Notes: generated by a model not told the origin, from the sequence alone. Shown: positions 52,357 to 61,525, counted from the stretch's first letter. The stretch is DNA of 64,000 bases from Bradyrhizobium sp. SRL28 (GCF_018596315.1 NZ_JAHEAG010000002.1:62001-126000); one strand, 5' to 3'. Numbers and translations: made by a program.

Positions 52357-54156
52357 ATGGCGAAGATGCGAGCGATCGATGCGGCCGTACGGATCCTGGA
52401 AAAGGAAGGCGTCACCATCGCCTTCGGTGTTCCCGGAGCGGCGATCAACCCGCTTTACTCCGCGCTGAAGAAGCGCGGCTCGATCGGCCACATCCTGGCG
52501 CGGCATGTCGAGGGCGCCTCCCACATGGCTGAGGGTTACACTCGCGCCAAGGCCGGCAATATCGGCGTCTGCATCGGCACATCGGGGCCGGCCGGCACCG
52601 ACATGATCACGGGGCTCTATTCGGCGATCGCGGATTCGATCCCGATCCTGTGCATCACCGGGCAGGCGCCGCGCGCGCGCCTCTACAAGGAAGACTTTCA
52701 GGCCATCGATATCGAGTCGATCGCAAAACCCGTGACGAAATGGGCGGTCACGGTGCGCGAGCCGGCGCTGGTGCCGCGCGTGTTCAGCCAGGCGTTCCAC
52801 ATCATGCGCTCCGGGCGGCCCGGACCTGTGCTGATCGACCTGCCGCTCGACGTGCAGCTTGCGGAAATCGAATTCGACGACGAGACCTATGAGCCGCTGC
52901 CGGTCTACAAGCCTGCGGCTACCCGCAAGCAGATCGAGAAGGCGCTCGAAATGCTCAACGCCGCGGAGCGGCCGCTGATCGTCGCGGGCGGAGGCGTCAT
53001 CAACGCCGATGCGTCCGAGTTGCTCGTGCAGTTCGCCGAAACCGTCAACGTTCCGGTGGTGCCGACGCTGATGGGGTGGGGCGCCATTCCCGACGATCAC
53101 GTGCTGATGGCGGGCATGGTCGGTTTGCAGACCAGCCACCGCTACGGCAACGCGACCATGCTGCAATCCGACTTCGTGCTCGGGATCGGCAACCGCTGGG
53201 CCAACCGGCACACCGGTTCGATCGAGACCTACACCAAGGGTCGGACGTTCGTGCATGTCGATATCGAGCCGACGCAGATCGGGCGCGTCTTCAATCCCGA
53301 TTTCGGCATCGTGTCTGACGCCAAGGCGGCGCTGGAATTGTTCGTTACGGTCGCCAGGGAATGGCGCAAGGCCGGCAAGCTCCGGGAGAGGCAGGCGTGG
53401 CCGGCGGCGTGCCAGGACCGCAAGCGCACGATGCTGCGCAAGAGCCATTTCGACGACATGCCGATCAAGCCGCAGCGTGTCTATGAAGAGATGAGCAAGG
53501 CGTTCGGGCGCGACACCTGCTATGTCAGCGTGATCGGCCTGTCGCAGATCGCCGGCGCGCAATTCCTCGGCGTCTACGGCCCGCGCAACTGGATCAATGC
53601 GGGGCAGGCCGGTCCGCTCGGCTGGACACTGCCGGCGGCGCTCGGCGTGCGCGCGGCCGATCCTTCGCGCCAGATCGTCGCGCTGTCGGGCGACTATGAT
53701 TTCCAGTTCCTGATCGAGGAGCTCGCGGTCGGCGCCCAGTTCAAGCTGCCCTACATCCACGTCGTCGTGAACAACTCCTATCTCGGACTGATCCGCCAGG
53801 CGCAGCGCGGCTTCGACATGGACTACCACGTGCAGCTTTCCTTCGAGAACATCAACGCGCCCGAGATCGGCGTCTATGGCGTTGACCACGTCGCGGTCGC
53901 CAAGGGGCTCGGCTGCAAGGCGATCCGCGTCACCGACCCGAACCACGCGCAGGCGGCGTTCGCGACCGCGCGTGAATGGATGGCCGAATTCCAGGTGCCA
54001 GTCGTTGTCGAGTTCATTCTCGAACGGGTCACCAACATCTCGATGGGTACCGAGATCGACAACATCGTCGAATTCGAGGAGGTGCTCGATCTGCCGCTGG
54101 ACGACACGCCGGCAAAACCGACTGTGTCACAACCCGGCAAGCTGCTGCCAGCATAA
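52357..54156 (+). CDS. gcl: Glyoxylate carboligase
   Basis: A 599-residue thiamine diphosphate enzyme that joins two glyoxylates into tartronate semialdehyde and CO2. It tracks E. coli Gcl almost throughout, including [15 protein letters not shown] with Val51 in place of the usual catalytic Glu, a hallmark of this enzyme, and the cofactor motif from [12 protein letters not shown] to [14 protein letters not shown] lies shortly before the ATG. It is the first gene of gcl-hyi-glxR, with 17-27 base gaps. Confidence 0.96.
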   Translation: MAKMRAIDAAVRILEKEGVTIAFGVPGAAINPLYSALKKRGSIGHILARHVEGASHMAEGYTRAKAGNIGVCIGTSGPAGTDMITGLYSAIADSIPILCITGQAPRARLYKEDFQAIDIESIAKPVTKWAVTVREPALVPRVFSQAFHIMRSGRPGPVLIDLPLDVQLAEIEFDDETYEPLPVYKPAATRKQIEKALEMLNAAERPLIVAGGGVINADASELLVQFAETVNVPVVPTLMGWGAIPDDHVLMAGMVGLQTSHRYGNATMLQSDFVLGIGNRWANRHTGSIETYTKGRTFVHVDIEPTQIGRVFNPDFGIVSDAKAALELFVTVAREWRKAGKLRERQAWPAACQDRKRTMLRKSHFDDMPIKPQRVYEEMSKAFGRDTCYVSVIGLSQIAGAQFLGVYGPRNWINAGQAGPLGWTLPAALGVRAADPSRQIVALSGDYDFQFLIEELAVGAQFKLPYIHVVVNNSYLGLIRQAQRGFDMDYHVQLSFENINAPEIGVYGVDHVAVAKGLGCKAIRVTDPNHAQAAFATAREWMAEFQVPVVVEFILERVTNISMGTEIDNIVEFEEVLDLPLDDTPAKPTVSQPGKLLPA

Positions 54157-54173
54157 ATCGAGGAGAGTAGATC

Positions 54174-54959
54174 GTGCCCAAATTTGCCGCCAATCTCACC
54201 ATGCTGTTCGGCGAGCAGCCGTTCCTCGATCGCTTCGCCGCCGCCAAGGCCGCAGGATTTAGCGGAGTTGAATATCTGTTCCCCTATGATTTCGACAAGG
54301 CCGAGCTGCGCGAGCAGTTGCACCAGCACGGGCTGACGCAGGTGCTGCACAATCTTCCCGCGGGCAATTGGGCCGCCGGCGAGCGCGGCATCGCCATCCT
54401 GCCCGACAGGGTCGAGGAGTTTCGCGACGGTGTCGCGCGCGCCATCGACTACGCCAAGGCGCTCGATTGCCATCAGCTCAACTGCCTCGTCGGCATCGCG
54501 CCCGACGGCGCTGATGCGATCGATCTCAACGAAGTATTGGTAGGCAACCTGCGCTTTGCCGCGGACGCGCTCGCCAGGGAAGGGATCAAGCTTCTGATCG
54601 AGCCGATCAACACGATCGATATTCCGGGCTTCTTTCTGAACCGGACCGAACAGGCGCTTCAGATCGTTGCGGAAGTGCGATCGAGCAATCTGTTTGTGCA
54701 GTACGACATCTACCATATGCAAATAATGGAAGGCGACATTGCGCGAACGCTGCAAAAACACTTGGCCCGCATCGCCCACGTCCAGCTTGCCGATAATCCC
54801 GGCCGCAATGAGCCGGGTACGGGCGAGATCAACTATCCCTTCCTGTTCCGCCATCTCGACGCTATTGGTTATCGTGGCTGGGTCGGGTGCGAATACAAGC
54901 CGAGGACGACGACGGTCGAGGGCCTCGGTTGGCACGCCGCGCTGACGGCCGATACCTGA
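54174..54959 (+). CDS. hyi: Hydroxypyruvate isomerase
   Basis: A 261-residue TIM-barrel enzyme interconverting hydroxypyruvate and tartronate semialdehyde. The family landmarks are KFAANLTMLFGEQPFLDRF, the acidic ligand in LLIEPINTIDIPGFFL, YDIYHMQIMEGD and the final CEYKPRTTTVEGLGW. The start is a GTG with GAGGAG upstream. It lies 17 bases after gcl. Confidence 0.93.
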   Translation: MPKFAANLTMLFGEQPFLDRFAAAKAAGFSGVEYLFPYDFDKAELREQLHQHGLTQVLHNLPAGNWAAGERGIAILPDRVEEFRDGVARAIDYAKALDCHQLNCLVGIAPDGADAIDLNEVLVGNLRFAADALAREGIKLLIEPINTIDIPGFFLNRTEQALQIVAEVRSSNLFVQYDIYHMQIMEGDIARTLQKHLARIAHVQLADNPGRNEPGTGEINYPFLFRHLDAIGYRGWVGCEYKPRTTTVEGLGWHAALTADT

Positions 54960-54986
54960 ACAAGAAACGACAAAGGGGAGTTTGAT

Positions 54987-55874
54987 ATGAGCGATATCGG
55001 CTTTATCGGCCTCGGCACCATGGGGCGCCCGATGGCAGGCCATCTCCAGGCCGCCGGCCATCACCTGTTTCTGCACGATGTAGGACCGATTGCGCCGGAA
55101 CTGGTCGCTGCGGGCGGCGCGGTCTGCAAGTCCGGCAAGGAAGTCGCCGAGAAGGCCGACATCGTCATCATTATGGTGCCTGATACGCCGCATGTGGAGG
55201 CGGTGTTGTTCGGACCGAACGGCGTCGCGGAGGGGCTCTCGAAGGGGAAAATCGTCGTCGACATGAGTTCGATCTCGCCGCTTGCCACCAAGGAATTTGC
55301 GAAGAAGGTGGAAGCGCTCGGCGCCGATTATCTCGATGCGCCCGTCTCCGGCGGCGAGGTCGGCGCCAAGGCGGCCAGCCTCACCATCATGGTCGGTGGA
55401 CCCGAGCGCGCGTTCAACGCCATGAAGCCCGTGTTCGACAAGATGGGCAAGAACGTCACGCTGGTTGGCGCCAACGGCGACGGGCAGACCACGAAAGTTG
55501 CCAACCAGATCATCGTGGCGCTGACGATCGAGGCGGTCGGCGAGGCGCTGTTGTTCGCGTCGAAAGCCGGCGCGGATCCGGCGCTGGTGCGGCAGGCACT
55601 GATGGGCGGCTTTGCATCGTCGCGCATTCTTGAAGTGCATGGCGAGCGCATGGTGAAGCGCAATTTTGAGCCGGGCTTCCGTATCGAGTTGCACCAGAAG
55701 GATCTCAACCTGGCGCTGGAAGGCGCGCGTGCGCTCGGCATTTCCCTGCCGAGCACGGCGGTGGCCCAGCAATTGTTCAGCTCCTGCGCCGCCCATGGCG
55801 GCAAGGCGTGGGACCATTCGGGCATGGTGCGGGCGCTGGAGATGATGGCGAACCATCAGGTCGCAAAAGGCTGA
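54987..55874 (+). CDS. glxR: Tartronate semialdehyde reductase (2-hydroxy-3-oxopropionate reductase)
   Basis: A 295-residue beta-hydroxyacid dehydrogenase that reduces tartronate semialdehyde to glycerate. The N-terminus GFIGLGTMGRPMAGHL is the NADP motif, DAPVSGGEVGAKAASL is the substrate-binding signature, and Lys in GDGQTTKVANQI is the catalytic residue. It completes the glycerate pathway with Gcl and Hyi. A hairpin terminator follows. Confidence 0.92.
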   Translation: MSDIGFIGLGTMGRPMAGHLQAAGHHLFLHDVGPIAPELVAAGGAVCKSGKEVAEKADIVIIMVPDTPHVEAVLFGPNGVAEGLSKGKIVVDMSSISPLATKEFAKKVEALGADYLDAPVSGGEVGAKAASLTIMVGGPERAFNAMKPVFDKMGKNVTLVGANGDGQTTKVANQIIVALTIEAVGEALLFASKAGADPALVRQALMGGFASSRILEVHGERMVKRNFEPGFRIELHQKDLNLALEGARALGISLPSTAVAQQLFSSCAAHGGKAWDHSGMVRALEMMANHQVAKG

Positions 55875-55900
55875 AGACCGGAACTCCCCTGTGACTGGAA

Positions 55901-55928
55901 CCGCGTCGAAATTTCGGCGCGGCTCTTT
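55901..55928 (+). terminator. Terminator of gcl-hyi-glxR
   Basis: CCGCGTCGAA and TTCGGCGCGG pair with one mismatch, followed by CTCTTTT. It begins 27 bases after the glxR stop. Confidence 0.75.
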
Positions 55929-56002
55929 TGCTGCCGCATTGGAACAGGAACCTCTCACGCTTCCAGTGGTTGAGACACATCGTCAATTCACTGGAGGATG
56001 TG

Positions 56003-56386
56003 ATGAATAATCGTTTGGCTGTTTCGCTGATTGCCGCTTCGCTGCTGGTCCCGGGCGCGGCTTTTGCTCAATCGACCACCGCGCAAGGTGCGGCGGAGGG
56101 CGCCGCGAGGGGTGGTGAAGCCGCAGGTCCGGTCGGCGCCATCGTCGGCGGCACCGTGGGTGCTGCGGTCGGCGCGGCCGTGGAAATTCCGAACGCTGTG
56201 ATTACCGGGCTCCCGCGGGACCGTTCTGTCGTGGTCCGTGAGCGGGTGGTCGTTGGCGAGCCGCTGCCGCCAACCGTCGAGTTGCGTGCGGTGCCGCAGC
56301 ACACCGAATACGGCTATGCGGTCGTCAATGATCGCCGTGTGATCGTGGAGCCGCGCACGCGCCGGGTCGTCAGGATCATCGACTAA
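56003..56386 (+). CDS. Exported DUF1236-like protein
   Basis: A 127-residue protein with a signal peptide (cleavage at AFAQ), a Gly/Ala-rich glycine-zipper-like stretch (GPVGAIVGGTVGAAVGAAVE) and a C-terminal segment with YGYAVVNDRRVIVEPRTRRV typical of DUF1236 proteins of Bradyrhizobium. GGAGG is five bases before the ATG. Function unknown. A strong terminator follows. Confidence 0.82.
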   Translation: MNNRLAVSLIAASLLVPGAAFAQSTTAQGAAEGAARGGEAAGPVGAIVGGTVGAAVGAAVEIPNAVITGLPRDRSVVVRERVVVGEPLPPTVELRAVPQHTEYGYAVVNDRRVIVEPRTRRVVRIID

Positions 56387-56395
56387 CGAAGACGG

Positions 56396-56806
56396 CTATT
56401 CTGAAGTTAAGTCCTCGCGGGTCGTTGTCCCGCGAGGACTTTTTGTGCGGGCGCCTATCGCAGCGAACTGCGTTCGCCTGATCGTCCAGTCGAGCGCCCC
56501 AGCAATCGCAAGCCCGAGGGATGCCGCTAGCGCGTCGACCACAAAGTCCTGCATCCGGGCGTGCCGGCCGGGCGCCAAAAACTGCAGGATTTCGATCAGG
56601 CCGGTGAAGGCGATGACGAAGGCCGCCGTGTGCAACCGGTTGCGGGTGTAGGCCAGTCCGAAAGCGAGCCCCAGCAGTACGAAGGCAAGTGCGTGCTCTC
56701 CGTTCTGTCCGAGGTTCAAGTGCGGCCGTCGTTCTGCCGGCCCGAGCGTCGCAAAGGCGACGGCGGCGGCCAGGCTCCAGGCAAATAGTCGAAGGATGAT
56801 CGTCAT
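56396..56806 (-). CDS. VanZ-like membrane protein
   Basis: A 136-residue protein with four predicted helices and the VanZ-type pattern GQNGEHALAFVLLGLAFGLA, then FTGLIEILQFLAPGRHARMQDFVVDALAASLG, shortened. The family is widespread and of unclear function. The last 19 codons are encoded by the terminator hairpin of the convergent DUF1236 gene, so the C-terminus may be an accident of that overlap. Confidence 0.82.
   Translation of the reverse strand: MTIILRLFAWSLAAAVAFATLGPAERRPHLNLGQNGEHALAFVLLGLAFGLAYTRNRLHTAAFVIAFTGLIEILQFLAPGRHARMQDFVVDALAASLGLAIAGALDWTIRRTQFAAIGARTKSPRGTTTREDLTSE
56409..56444 (+). terminator. Terminator of the DUF1236-like gene
   Basis: A perfect 13-base stem, AAGTCCTCGCGGG with CCCGCGAGGACTT, around a seven-base loop, followed by five T. 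It begins 23 bases after the stop and lies inside the 3' end of the VanZ-like gene on the other strand. Confidence 0.92.
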
Positions 56807-56883
56807 GAGGGTCGCATAGCACAGTTTACGCGCCGGACACCCCCCATCCGCGCGAATGGGCGATGTCTGTGGTTAACTGCCTT

Positions 56884-57504
56884 TTAGAGAGGCTCCCGTA
56901 CGCCCATTCCGTGCATGAAGCGCTCCCGGATCTGCACGGGGTCGCGGCGGGTGGTGCCTGTGCCCGGCTTCTCGTCGATACGCACGCCGATCAGCGTCGG
57001 GCCTGTGGCCGACATGGACTCTTCGATCAGTCGCTCGAAATCGTCTTCGTCCGCCGCCCAGCTGCTGTTGGTGAGCCCGCTCGCGACTGCGATGGCGACG
57101 ATGTCGGCGACGGCGGCACCCGGCGTCGGTTGCGCGCCGGTGATCTGGTAGATGCCGTTGTCCATCACCACCATGATGAGGTTCTTCGGCGCCAGCGTCG
57201 CAATCGTCGAGAGCGACCCCAGTTGCATCAACAGCGAGCCATCGCCTTCCAGCGCGAACACGCGCCGGTCCGGTTGCGCCAGCGCCACGCCGAGCGCGAT
57301 CGGGAAGGCGAGGCCCATGCTGCCGAGCATGTAGAAATTCTGCGGCCGGTGGCCGGCGGCCCACAGGTCGAAATTGGTATTGCCGATGCCGCCGATCACG
57401 GCTTCCTCGTTCTTCAATTTCGCGATCAGCCGCGAGGTGAGATCGAAGCGGTTCATGACCTTGGTATTGCGGGCCGGGTTGTCGTTGTTCATGAGATCGC
57501 TCAC
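56884..57504 (-). CDS. TPP-dependent decarboxylase, cofactor-binding (PP) subunit
   Basis: A 206-residue protein that forms the C-terminal half of a thiamine diphosphate decarboxylase. LGSMGLAFPIALGVALAQP leads into the cofactor motif GDGSLLMQLGSLSTIATL, ending at MDNGIYQITG. Split enzymes of this type include sulfopyruvate decarboxylase (ComDE) and phosphonopyruvate decarboxylase relatives. The start overlaps the stop of the PYR-subunit gene by four bases (ATGA), as expected for a 1:1 complex. Confidence 0.85.
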   Translation of the reverse strand: MSDLMNNDNPARNTKVMNRFDLTSRLIAKLKNEEAVIGGIGNTNFDLWAAGHRPQNFYMLGSMGLAFPIALGVALAQPDRRVFALEGDGSLLMQLGSLSTIATLAPKNLIMVVMDNGIYQITGAQPTPGAAVADIVAIAVASGLTNSSWAADEDDFERLIEESMSATGPTLIGVRIDEKPGTGTTRRDPVQIRERFMHGMGVREPL

Positions 57505-58055
57505 TTGTCGAAGACCTTGCCGCCGGTCAGCAGCGGCGAGAGGATCAGCGCCACCGGCGCCTGCGTGGTGATGGCCTGCTTGATGGAGCGGTCGACGATA
57601 AACTCGAATTCATCGAGCCTTGTGGCGGTGTGGTGCTCCATCGCGAGCGAATCCAGCACGGGGCGCATGGTGCGGCACACCAGCGACTGGCCGTAGTTGA
57701 ATTCGCCGAGCGTGCCGCGTTCGGACACGAACATGATCAGCGGAATCTGGTAGGGGATCGCCAGCGACGCCAGCACGTTCGCCAGCGTGGCAAATCCCGA
57801 AGTCTGCATCAGCACCGCGCCGCGCATGCCGCCCATCCAGGCGCCGGAGACGATGCCGACCGCTTCCTCCTCGCGCGCGGTGGGGAAGGTCGTGAAAAAG
57901 GGATCGGCGTGCAGATTCCTGATCAGCGTCGTCAGGACGCGGTCGGGCACATAGGGGACAAGGCGAATATCGTTGCGCTTGAGGGTTTGCAGCACGATGC
58001 CGTGCCAGCTCTTCTCAGAGGTTTCGGGCGAGGTTTTTTCCTCCGCAACCGCCAT
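57501..58055 (-). CDS. TPP-dependent decarboxylase, PYR subunit
   Basis: A 184-residue protein that forms the N-terminal half of the enzyme above. VPYVPDRVLTTLI and PTAREEEAVGIVSGAWMGG contain the Glu that activates the cofactor, and LMQTSGFATLANVLASL follows as in ComD-like subunits. The substrate is most likely a 3-substituted pyruvate, such as sulfopyruvate or phosphonopyruvate. The gene is divergent from a 2-hydroxyacid dehydrogenase gene that could supply an oxoacid. Confidence 0.85.
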   Translation of the reverse strand: MAVAEEKTSPETSEKSWHGIVLQTLKRNDIRLVPYVPDRVLTTLIRNLHADPFFTTFPTAREEEAVGIVSGAWMGGMRGAVLMQTSGFATLANVLASLAIPYQIPLIMFVSERGTLGEFNYGQSLVCRTMRPVLDSLAMEHHTATRLDEFEFIVDRSIKQAITTQAPVALILSPLLTGGKVFDK

Positions 58056-58252
58056 TTTGGTCTCCTTTACCGCGACGATCTTTCGTTCGCTACCCGCGAC
58101 GATCTTTCGTTCGCGCTCATCCCTTGAGCGGCGAAACTTGACGCCATCGGCGGGATTGTCAACATGTCCTGATCGTATCCGGCTCTGCGCCTCGCAGCGC
58201 TACAGCGGCATGCGACGATGTGAGATAAATAAGAAAAGATATGGGAGGGGAT

Positions 58253-58399
58253 ATGGCTGAACGTATCCGGACTGCTGCCAACGCCGCGGCGCTGGCCGCT
58301 GCGGCAGCAACGCCCGCACTTCCGCTGAGATTTGTCACCCGATCGTGGTCCCGAGCGACCATCGCCAAGCCAGTCAAGCCCTACGCTCTGCCGAACTGA
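58253..58399 (+). CDS. 48-residue alanine-rich small protein
   Basis: MAERIRTAANAAALAAAAAT opens the frame, followed by PALPLRFVTRSWSRATIAKP. The ATG has an excellent GGGAGGGGAT ribosome-binding site, and the stop lies 28 bases before the 2-hydroxyacid dehydrogenase start. It may be a genuine small protein or a leader peptide for that gene. No family is recognised. Confidence 0.5.
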   Translation: MAERIRTAANAAALAAAAATPALPLRFVTRSWSRATIAKPVKPYALPN

Positions 58400-58427
58400 A
58401 AGTTGCCAAGGAAAGTTGCAAGGAAAC

Positions 58428-59477
58428 ATGACCGTCAACAACAAGCGTGTGTTCTACGTCAAGTATCTCGCCCACGAGATCTATATCGATATCCTGAAAG
58501 CGCGCGCCGACGTTCGGCTCGACCGGCTGGAGAACGACAGTCCCGATGCGGTCGCAGCGCCAATTCTGGCGGCGGCGCATGCCTATCAGGTCGGTGCGGC
58601 GCGCGACGAGATCGCCAGGCATTTCCATGTCGACAGGGACCTGTTGCAGCGCGCGCCGAACCTCCTGATCGTGTCCTCGAACGGCGCGGGCTTCGATCCC
58701 GTCGATGTCGATGCCTGCACGGCGGCGGGTGTGCTGGTCGTCAACCAATCCGGCGGCAACGCCAATTCGGTCGCCGAGCATGCGCTCGGGATGATGCTGA
58801 CGCTGTCCAAGCGCATCCTGGAATCCGACCGCGCGCTGCGCCGCGAGGCCAATGTCAATCGAAATTCGCTGATCGGCAATGAGCTTCAGGGCAAGACCGT
58901 CGGTATCGTCGGCATCGGCAATGTCGGCCGCCGCATCGCCGAGCTCTGCAACGGCCTCTTGCATATGAAGGTGATCGCCTACGATCCGTATTTGACTGCG
59001 GAAGAAATCGTCGCCCGCGGTGGCGAAAAGGTTGAGCTTCACGATCTGATGCGCCGTTCGGACTTCGTCTCGATCTCATGCCCTCTCACCAAGGACAATC
59101 GCCGTATGATCGGCGCCCGCGAATTCGCACTGATGCAGCCGCACGCATTTTTCATCACGACCGCGCGCGGCTTCATTCACGACGAGGAGGCGCTGTACGA
59201 AGCGCTGCGCGACAAGCGGATTGCCGGAGCCGGGCTTGACGTCTGGGACAAGGAGCCACCGCCGCCGGAGCATCCGCTGCTGCAGTTCGACAATGTGCTG
59301 GCCAGCCCGCACACGGCCGGTGTGACGAAGGAAGCGCGGGTAAATATGGGCAGGATCGCCGCCGAACAGATTCTCGATGCGCTGGACGGCAAGCGCCCGC
59401 CGCGCGTCGTCAATCCCGAGGTGTGGCCGGCTTACGTGAAGCGCTTCGAGCGGACGTTCGGATTTGTGCCGAAATAG
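58428..59477 (+). CDS. D-isomer-specific 2-hydroxyacid dehydrogenase
   Basis: A 349-residue NAD-dependent dehydrogenase that interconverts a 2-hydroxyacid and a 2-oxoacid. The Rossmann motif is GIVGIGNVGRRIAEL, and the catalytic Arg, Glu and His are in TTARG, DVWDKEPP and ASPHTAG. It resembles phosphoglycerate and sulfolactate dehydrogenases in layout without the regulatory ACT domain. AAGGAAAC precedes the ATG at 58428. It heads a run with a hydrolase and an SDR. Confidence 0.9.
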   Translation: MTVNNKRVFYVKYLAHEIYIDILKARADVRLDRLENDSPDAVAAPILAAAHAYQVGAARDEIARHFHVDRDLLQRAPNLLIVSSNGAGFDPVDVDACTAAGVLVVNQSGGNANSVAEHALGMMLTLSKRILESDRALRREANVNRNSLIGNELQGKTVGIVGIGNVGRRIAELCNGLLHMKVIAYDPYLTAEEIVARGGEKVELHDLMRRSDFVSISCPLTKDNRRMIGAREFALMQPHAFFITTARGFIHDEEALYEALRDKRIAGAGLDVWDKEPPPPEHPLLQFDNVLASPHTAGVTKEARVNMGRIAAEQILDALDGKRPPRVVNPEVWPAYVKRFERTFGFVPK

Positions 59478-59503
59478 GCCGTCACCTCCACAAGAGACGA
59501 TCC

Positions 59504-60382
59504 ATGATGGCCGAACCGGCAGACCGCTTTTATGAGTCCCAGGGGCTGCGGTTGCACTATGTCGACTGGGGCAACGAAGCCGCGCCGCCTTTGATCCTGG
59601 TCCATGGCGGGCTCGACCATTGCCGCAACTGGGATGCGATCGCGCGGGAATTGCAGCCGCACTTCCATATCATCGCCCCGGATCTGCGCGGGCACGGCGA
59701 TTCCGAATGGGCGAAAGGAAGCAGCTACAGCCTGACCGATCATGTTTATGACCTCAGTCGCTTGATGCGCTTCACGGAGCTGCAGGATGCCCCCATCGTC
59801 GGTCATTCGCTGGGGGGAATGATCTCGCTCGCCTATGCTGGAACCTATCCGGATCGGATATCGCGCCTTGCGGTGTTGGACGGGGCCTTCCTGTCGAGTT
59901 CACAACCCGCGCCGATCCATGAACAGATGTCGCGATGGATCGATCAGCTCGACCGCATCGGGGAGCGCGATCCCAGCGCCTTCCGCACGATCGAGCAAGC
60001 GGCGCAGCGGCTTTCGACGCGCAACAAGCGGCTGACGCCCGAACTGGCGCTTCATCTCGCCCGGCACGGCGTCCGGCAGGACACCGACGGCCTTTATCGC
60101 TGGAAGTTCGATCATTACCAGCGGGCGAGGGCGCCGTATCGGCTGTCGCCGGACGACCATATCGCCTTGTGGTCGCGGATTACCTGTCCCACGCTACTGA
60201 TGTGGGGCAGCGAAAGCTTTCTTCCCGATCCGGAGGCCGCCGGCCTGCTCAGCCATTTCAAGCACGCCACGTTGGAAAAGGTTGTGGGCGCTGGACACTG
60301 GCTTCATCACGACCGGCTCGATGAAGTCCTCGCGTTGCTGCGGCGGTTTCTCGGTGCGCCGCAGCCCGTTCAAGCACAGTGA
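59504..60382 (+). CDS. Alpha/beta hydrolase
   Basis: A 292-residue hydrolase with the usual order: oxyanion-hole segment LILVHGGLDHCRNWD, DLRGHGDSEW, nucleophile Ser in VGHSLGG, Asp near PDPEAA and His in VGAGHWLHHD. The reaction is likely hydrolysis of an ester, lactone or C-C bond; the substrate is unknown. It starts 26 bases after the dehydrogenase gene and ends six bases before the SDR gene. Two tandem ATGs are possible. Confidence 0.88.
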   Translation: MMAEPADRFYESQGLRLHYVDWGNEAAPPLILVHGGLDHCRNWDAIARELQPHFHIIAPDLRGHGDSEWAKGSSYSLTDHVYDLSRLMRFTELQDAPIVGHSLGGMISLAYAGTYPDRISRLAVLDGAFLSSSQPAPIHEQMSRWIDQLDRIGERDPSAFRTIEQAAQRLSTRNKRLTPELALHLARHGVRQDTDGLYRWKFDHYQRARAPYRLSPDDHIALWSRITCPTLLMWGSESFLPDPEAAGLLSHFKHATLEKVVGAGHWLHHDRLDEVLALLRRFLGAPQPVQAQ

Positions 60383-60388
60383 GATGAA

Positions 60389-61225
60389 ATGTCAGACAAG
60401 ATACGCCATGTCCGCCAGCTAAGTCCGGAATCCGCAGGTGAGGCGCCGGGTCGTGGGCGGCTTCAGGACCGCAAGATTCTGGTCGTCGGCGGCGGGCAGC
60501 GGACGTTCGACGCCGCCACCGATCCGGTTGGAAACGGACGGGCCATGTCGTTGCTGTTTGCGAGGGAAGGGGCCCATGTCGCGGTCGCCGATCTGAACCG
60601 GGCCAGCGCCGATGATACCGTCCAGCGCATTGCGGCCGAGGGAGGCCAGGCCTTTTCGATCGAAGCCAACATCGCGCATGAAGCCGATGTGAACCGGATG
60701 ATCGACGAGGCGATGGAGGGTCTCGGCGGCATTGACGGCATGGTGCTCAATGTTGGTGTCGGGGTGGGCGCGCTCGGCCTCGACGGCGTGGACCTCAAGG
60801 AGTGGAACGATACGTTTGCGGTCAATCCGACCGGCCCGATGCTCTGCTGCCGCAAGGCGCTCAAGCACATCGCCGACGGGTCCTCGATCGTGTTCATCTC
60901 CTCGATCGCAGCCCTTCGTTCCGGTTCGCAGCTGATCGCCTATGACGCGTCGAAGGCAGCGCTCGGCGGGTTGATGCGCAATGTCGCGAAGGAAGGCGCC
61001 AGGCGCGGCATCCGCGCCAACATCATCTACCCGGGCCTGGTCGATACGCCGCTCGGCCGGCACACCAGCGCCGGCCGGCCATCGCGAAGCGCGGCGGGCG
61101 TTCCGTTCGGGCGGATGGCGACGGGCTGGGAAATCGCCTACGCGGTGTTGTTTTTCATCTCCGACGAGAGCGTTTACGTCAACGCGCAGGCGCTGGCGGT
61201 CGACAGCGGCATCACCGGGCTATGA
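60389..61225 (+). CDS. Short-chain dehydrogenase/reductase
   Basis: A 278-residue SDR. The glycine motif is unusual, ILVVGGGQRTFD with an inserted loop before PVGNGRAMSLLFAREGAHV; the Asp of ADLNRAS points to NAD. The catalytic Ser is in FISSIAALR and the Tyr-x3-Lys in YDASKAAL. It is the last of three tightly packed genes (dehydrogenase, hydrolase, SDR), which suggests a short oxidation pathway. Confidence 0.88.
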   Translation: MSDKIRHVRQLSPESAGEAPGRGRLQDRKILVVGGGQRTFDAATDPVGNGRAMSLLFAREGAHVAVADLNRASADDTVQRIAAEGGQAFSIEANIAHEADVNRMIDEAMEGLGGIDGMVLNVGVGVGALGLDGVDLKEWNDTFAVNPTGPMLCCRKALKHIADGSSIVFISSIAALRSGSQLIAYDASKAALGGLMRNVAKEGARRGIRANIIYPGLVDTPLGRHTSAGRPSRSAAGVPFGRMATGWEIAYAVLFFISDESVYVNAQALAVDSGITGL

Positions 61226-61405
61226 GCCAAAATCCGGGGAGAAGATTTCATCCGCCGGCAGGTCGATCGGGGCAATAAATCCACTGCCGATCAGCCCCCG
61301 GACGAAGCGCGCATTGCTATTTTCCCTGGGATCTCGACTACTTAGCTGCTTGAGACCATTTTCCCTGTGCGCCCTTGTTCCACCGGCGCCCATGGAAGAA
61401 GTCAG

Positions 61406-61513
61406 ATGCGACAGGTTCGTTCATTTCTGCGCAACGCCCCGTCCCGGATTGGACGCCGCATAGCACAGATCGTCGCCATCGCCGCCGCCAGCCTGCCGGC
61501 CGCCGGCGCTTAA
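61406..61513 (+). CDS. Possible 35-residue basic peptide
   Basis: A short frame starting MRQVRSFLRNAPSRIGRRIA and ending in an alanine-rich stretch, with GGAAGAAG a few bases before the ATG. Support is weak; the rest of 61226-61525 shows no gene. It converges on the aminotransferase gene. Confidence 0.25.
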   Translation: MRQVRSFLRNAPSRIGRRIAQIVAIAAASLPAAGA

Positions 61514-61525
61514 GGCGCGCTGCGT

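Noticed and set aside
52324..55958. Long open frames antisense to gcl, hyi and glxR
   Set aside because: Antisense to three well-identified enzymes; no family features.
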